This document shows positions 63,052 to 64,000 of a DNA stretch of 64,000 nt, piece after piece; position 1 is the stretch's first letter, and each line of letters starts with the position of its first letter. The notes under the pieces are model-generated. The model was not told the origin of the DNA and searched no databases. It saw only the letters and a program-made list of their open reading frames with translations. A program made the translations under genes and the position numbers. This DNA is from Acanthornis magna (taxonomy: Eukaryota > Chordata > Aves > Passeriformes > Acanthizidae): the NCBI GenBank assembly GCA_036785705.1, contig JAWUZG010000973.1:42980-106979 (forward strand), in the 5' to 3' direction.

Positions 63052-63240
63052 GGTGGTGCTATCACCGCCCCCGACCCGGTGACAGTGCCGCGAACCCGGA
63101 AGTGGATCCGCCACGGCCAAGCGGCCATGCCGCGTTGCCTAGCAACGGCCGGAAGCGACCACTTGCGCTTCCGGCTGCGAGAGAAGCCGCGGGAAGGGCG
63201 AAGGGCGGGGAAGGCGCGGCGGGCGCTGCTCTGATCAGTG
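63052..63240 (-). promoter_or_regulatory. TMCO1: CpG-island promoter upstream of TMCO1 exon 1, with RFX and ETS sites
   Basis: TATA-less GC-rich DNA holding a perfect RFX X-box palindrome GTTGCCTAGCAAC (63134-63146) and ETS-type sites CCGGAAGTG (63096-63104), CCGGAAG (63149-63155) and CTTCCGG (63168-63174). Such a set is typical of a housekeeping start site. Confidence 0.65.
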
Positions 63241-63280
63241 GGGTGGGTGCCAGTCGTGGCGGCGGGCGCTGCTCTGATGA
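63215..63280 (+). repeat. Short direct repeat in CpG-rich DNA
   Basis: GGCGGGCGCTGCTCTGAT occurs twice about 42 bases apart, near 63218 and 63260. Confidence 0.7.
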
Positions 63281-63431
63281 AGGTAGGTGGCTGTCAATGG
63301 TGGCGGCGGGTCCCTCCCGCCCAGCGGGGCTAAGGGAGGGTCCCTGTCACGGCGGCGTGGCGGCGGCAGCTCCCTGGAGTCACGCACATCTGGGCCTGGT
63401 GGTACCGCGCTCGGTGCAGGGCTCGCGGAGA

Positions 63432-63655
63432 GGTTCACAGAACCAATTAGCTTGGAAAAGACCTCCGTGATCATCCCGAGTCCAACCTGTGATCCAACAC
63501 CACGATATCAACCAGACCACTCAGTGACACATCCAGTCTTCCCTTAAAGGCCTCCAGGGACGATGACTCAGTCACCTCTCTGGACAGCCCATTCCAGTGT
63601 CTAATCACCCCTAATGTGAAGAAATTTATCCCAATGTCTGGCCTAAGCCTCCCCT
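63432..63655 (-). mobile_element. CR1 LINE fragment
   Basis: Reverse-oriented CR1 3' end: TCACAGAACCAATTAGCTTG, GAAAAGACCTCCGTGATCAT, CTCTCTGGACAGCCCATTCC and GTGAAGAAATTTATCCCAAT. It ends the CpG-rich TMCO1 region. Confidence 0.9.
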
Positions 63656-63851
63656 GGTGTGGTTTGACACTAGAAAGTCTGGGTGTCTGCTCTCCCTGCA
63701 CCTTGCTGGGATGTGGTGCCTGAATCTGCTTGCCAGGGGAGGTGCACAAGACGTTTGCTTTCTTCAACATACCCCTTGCAAAAAGGTTGTCTTGGAGAAA
63801 CCTTCCTGGTTTCTAAAACTCTGTCCTGGATTCATTTGCCAGTGGTGTGAA

Positions 63852-63990
63852 TGGGAGTGTTCAGGACCAACTTGGACAGGTTTCAGAGCAACTGGTCTAG
63901 TGGAAGGTGTCCCTGCCCATGGCAGGGGGGGTGGAACTAGATGTGCTTTAATGTCCCTTTCAACCCAAACCTATTCTGTGATTCTATCAA
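63852..63990 (+). mobile_element. CR1 LINE 3' end
   Basis: Forward-oriented CR1 terminus: CTAGTGGAAGGTGTCCCTGC, GGAACTAGATGTGCTTTAAT and CCCAAACCTATTCTGTGATT followed by CTATCA. It faces the CR1 fragment at 63432-63655. Confidence 0.92.
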
Positions 63991-64000
63991 TATCCTGTTA

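Noticed and set aside
1..64000. CRISPR array, tRNA or rRNA gene
   Set aside because: No regularly spaced repeats and no cloverleaf or rRNA-like sequence were noticed on either strand.

Overview
This window is nuclear DNA from a bird. The evidence is several CR1 LINE copies with the avian 3' end, avian ERVL-type LTRs, and two copies of an avian-style MHC class I leader and promoter. A songbird is my best guess, from the class I leader and the repeat flavour, but the sequence alone does not settle the species. No tRNA, rRNA, CRISPR or prokaryotic feature is present.

Layout. (1) 1-38.3 kb is AT-rich and has no recognisable exon. It holds CR1 fragments (6.74-7.43, 7.65-7.72, 35.85-36.14 kb), a MIR-like SINE (17.2 kb), simple repeats and several blocks that look like conserved non-coding elements. 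It lies beyond the 3' side of FBXO15, where mammals have a gene desert toward NETO1. (2) 38.3-53.4 kb is FBXO15 on the minus strand. Eight coding exons join in a single open frame with consistent splice phases: start codon at 53399-53401, F-box in exon 3, exon 8 ending at 39324. A possible ninth exon lies at 38318-38427. The last part of the protein was not found. Three LTRs sit within the locus. (3) 53.6-56.4 kb is mobile DNA: an LTR-like element in minus orientation, then about 2 kb of the 5' half of a CR1 LINE, also minus, with ORF1 and the endonuclease part of ORF2. (4) 56.45-62.35 kb is very GC-rich and full of minisatellites. It carries two heads of MHC class I-like genes facing each other: promoter plus leader at 57.04-57.28 kb (+) and at 61.2-61.44 kb (-). 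Between them lie truncated alpha-1 exon fragments and C-rich intronic repeats. I read this as an inverted pair of broken class I genes whose kappaB/X/Y promoters are still well preserved. (5) 62.35-63.43 kb is a CpG island with coding exon 1 of TMCO1 (minus), a perfect RFX X-box palindrome and ETS sites. No other TMCO1 exon is found downstream. (6) 63.43-64 kb contains two CR1 3' ends in opposite orientations.

The most interesting point is the neighbourhood. FBXO15 normally lies head to head with TIMM21. Here its promoter is followed instead by LTR/CR1 debris, a palindromic class I cluster and an orphan first exon of TMCO1, genes that belong to different chromosomes in other amniotes. It is either a real rearrangement or segmental insertion of MHC-linked DNA, or an assembly join. 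The 53.6-56.5 kb repeat block is the place to test this.
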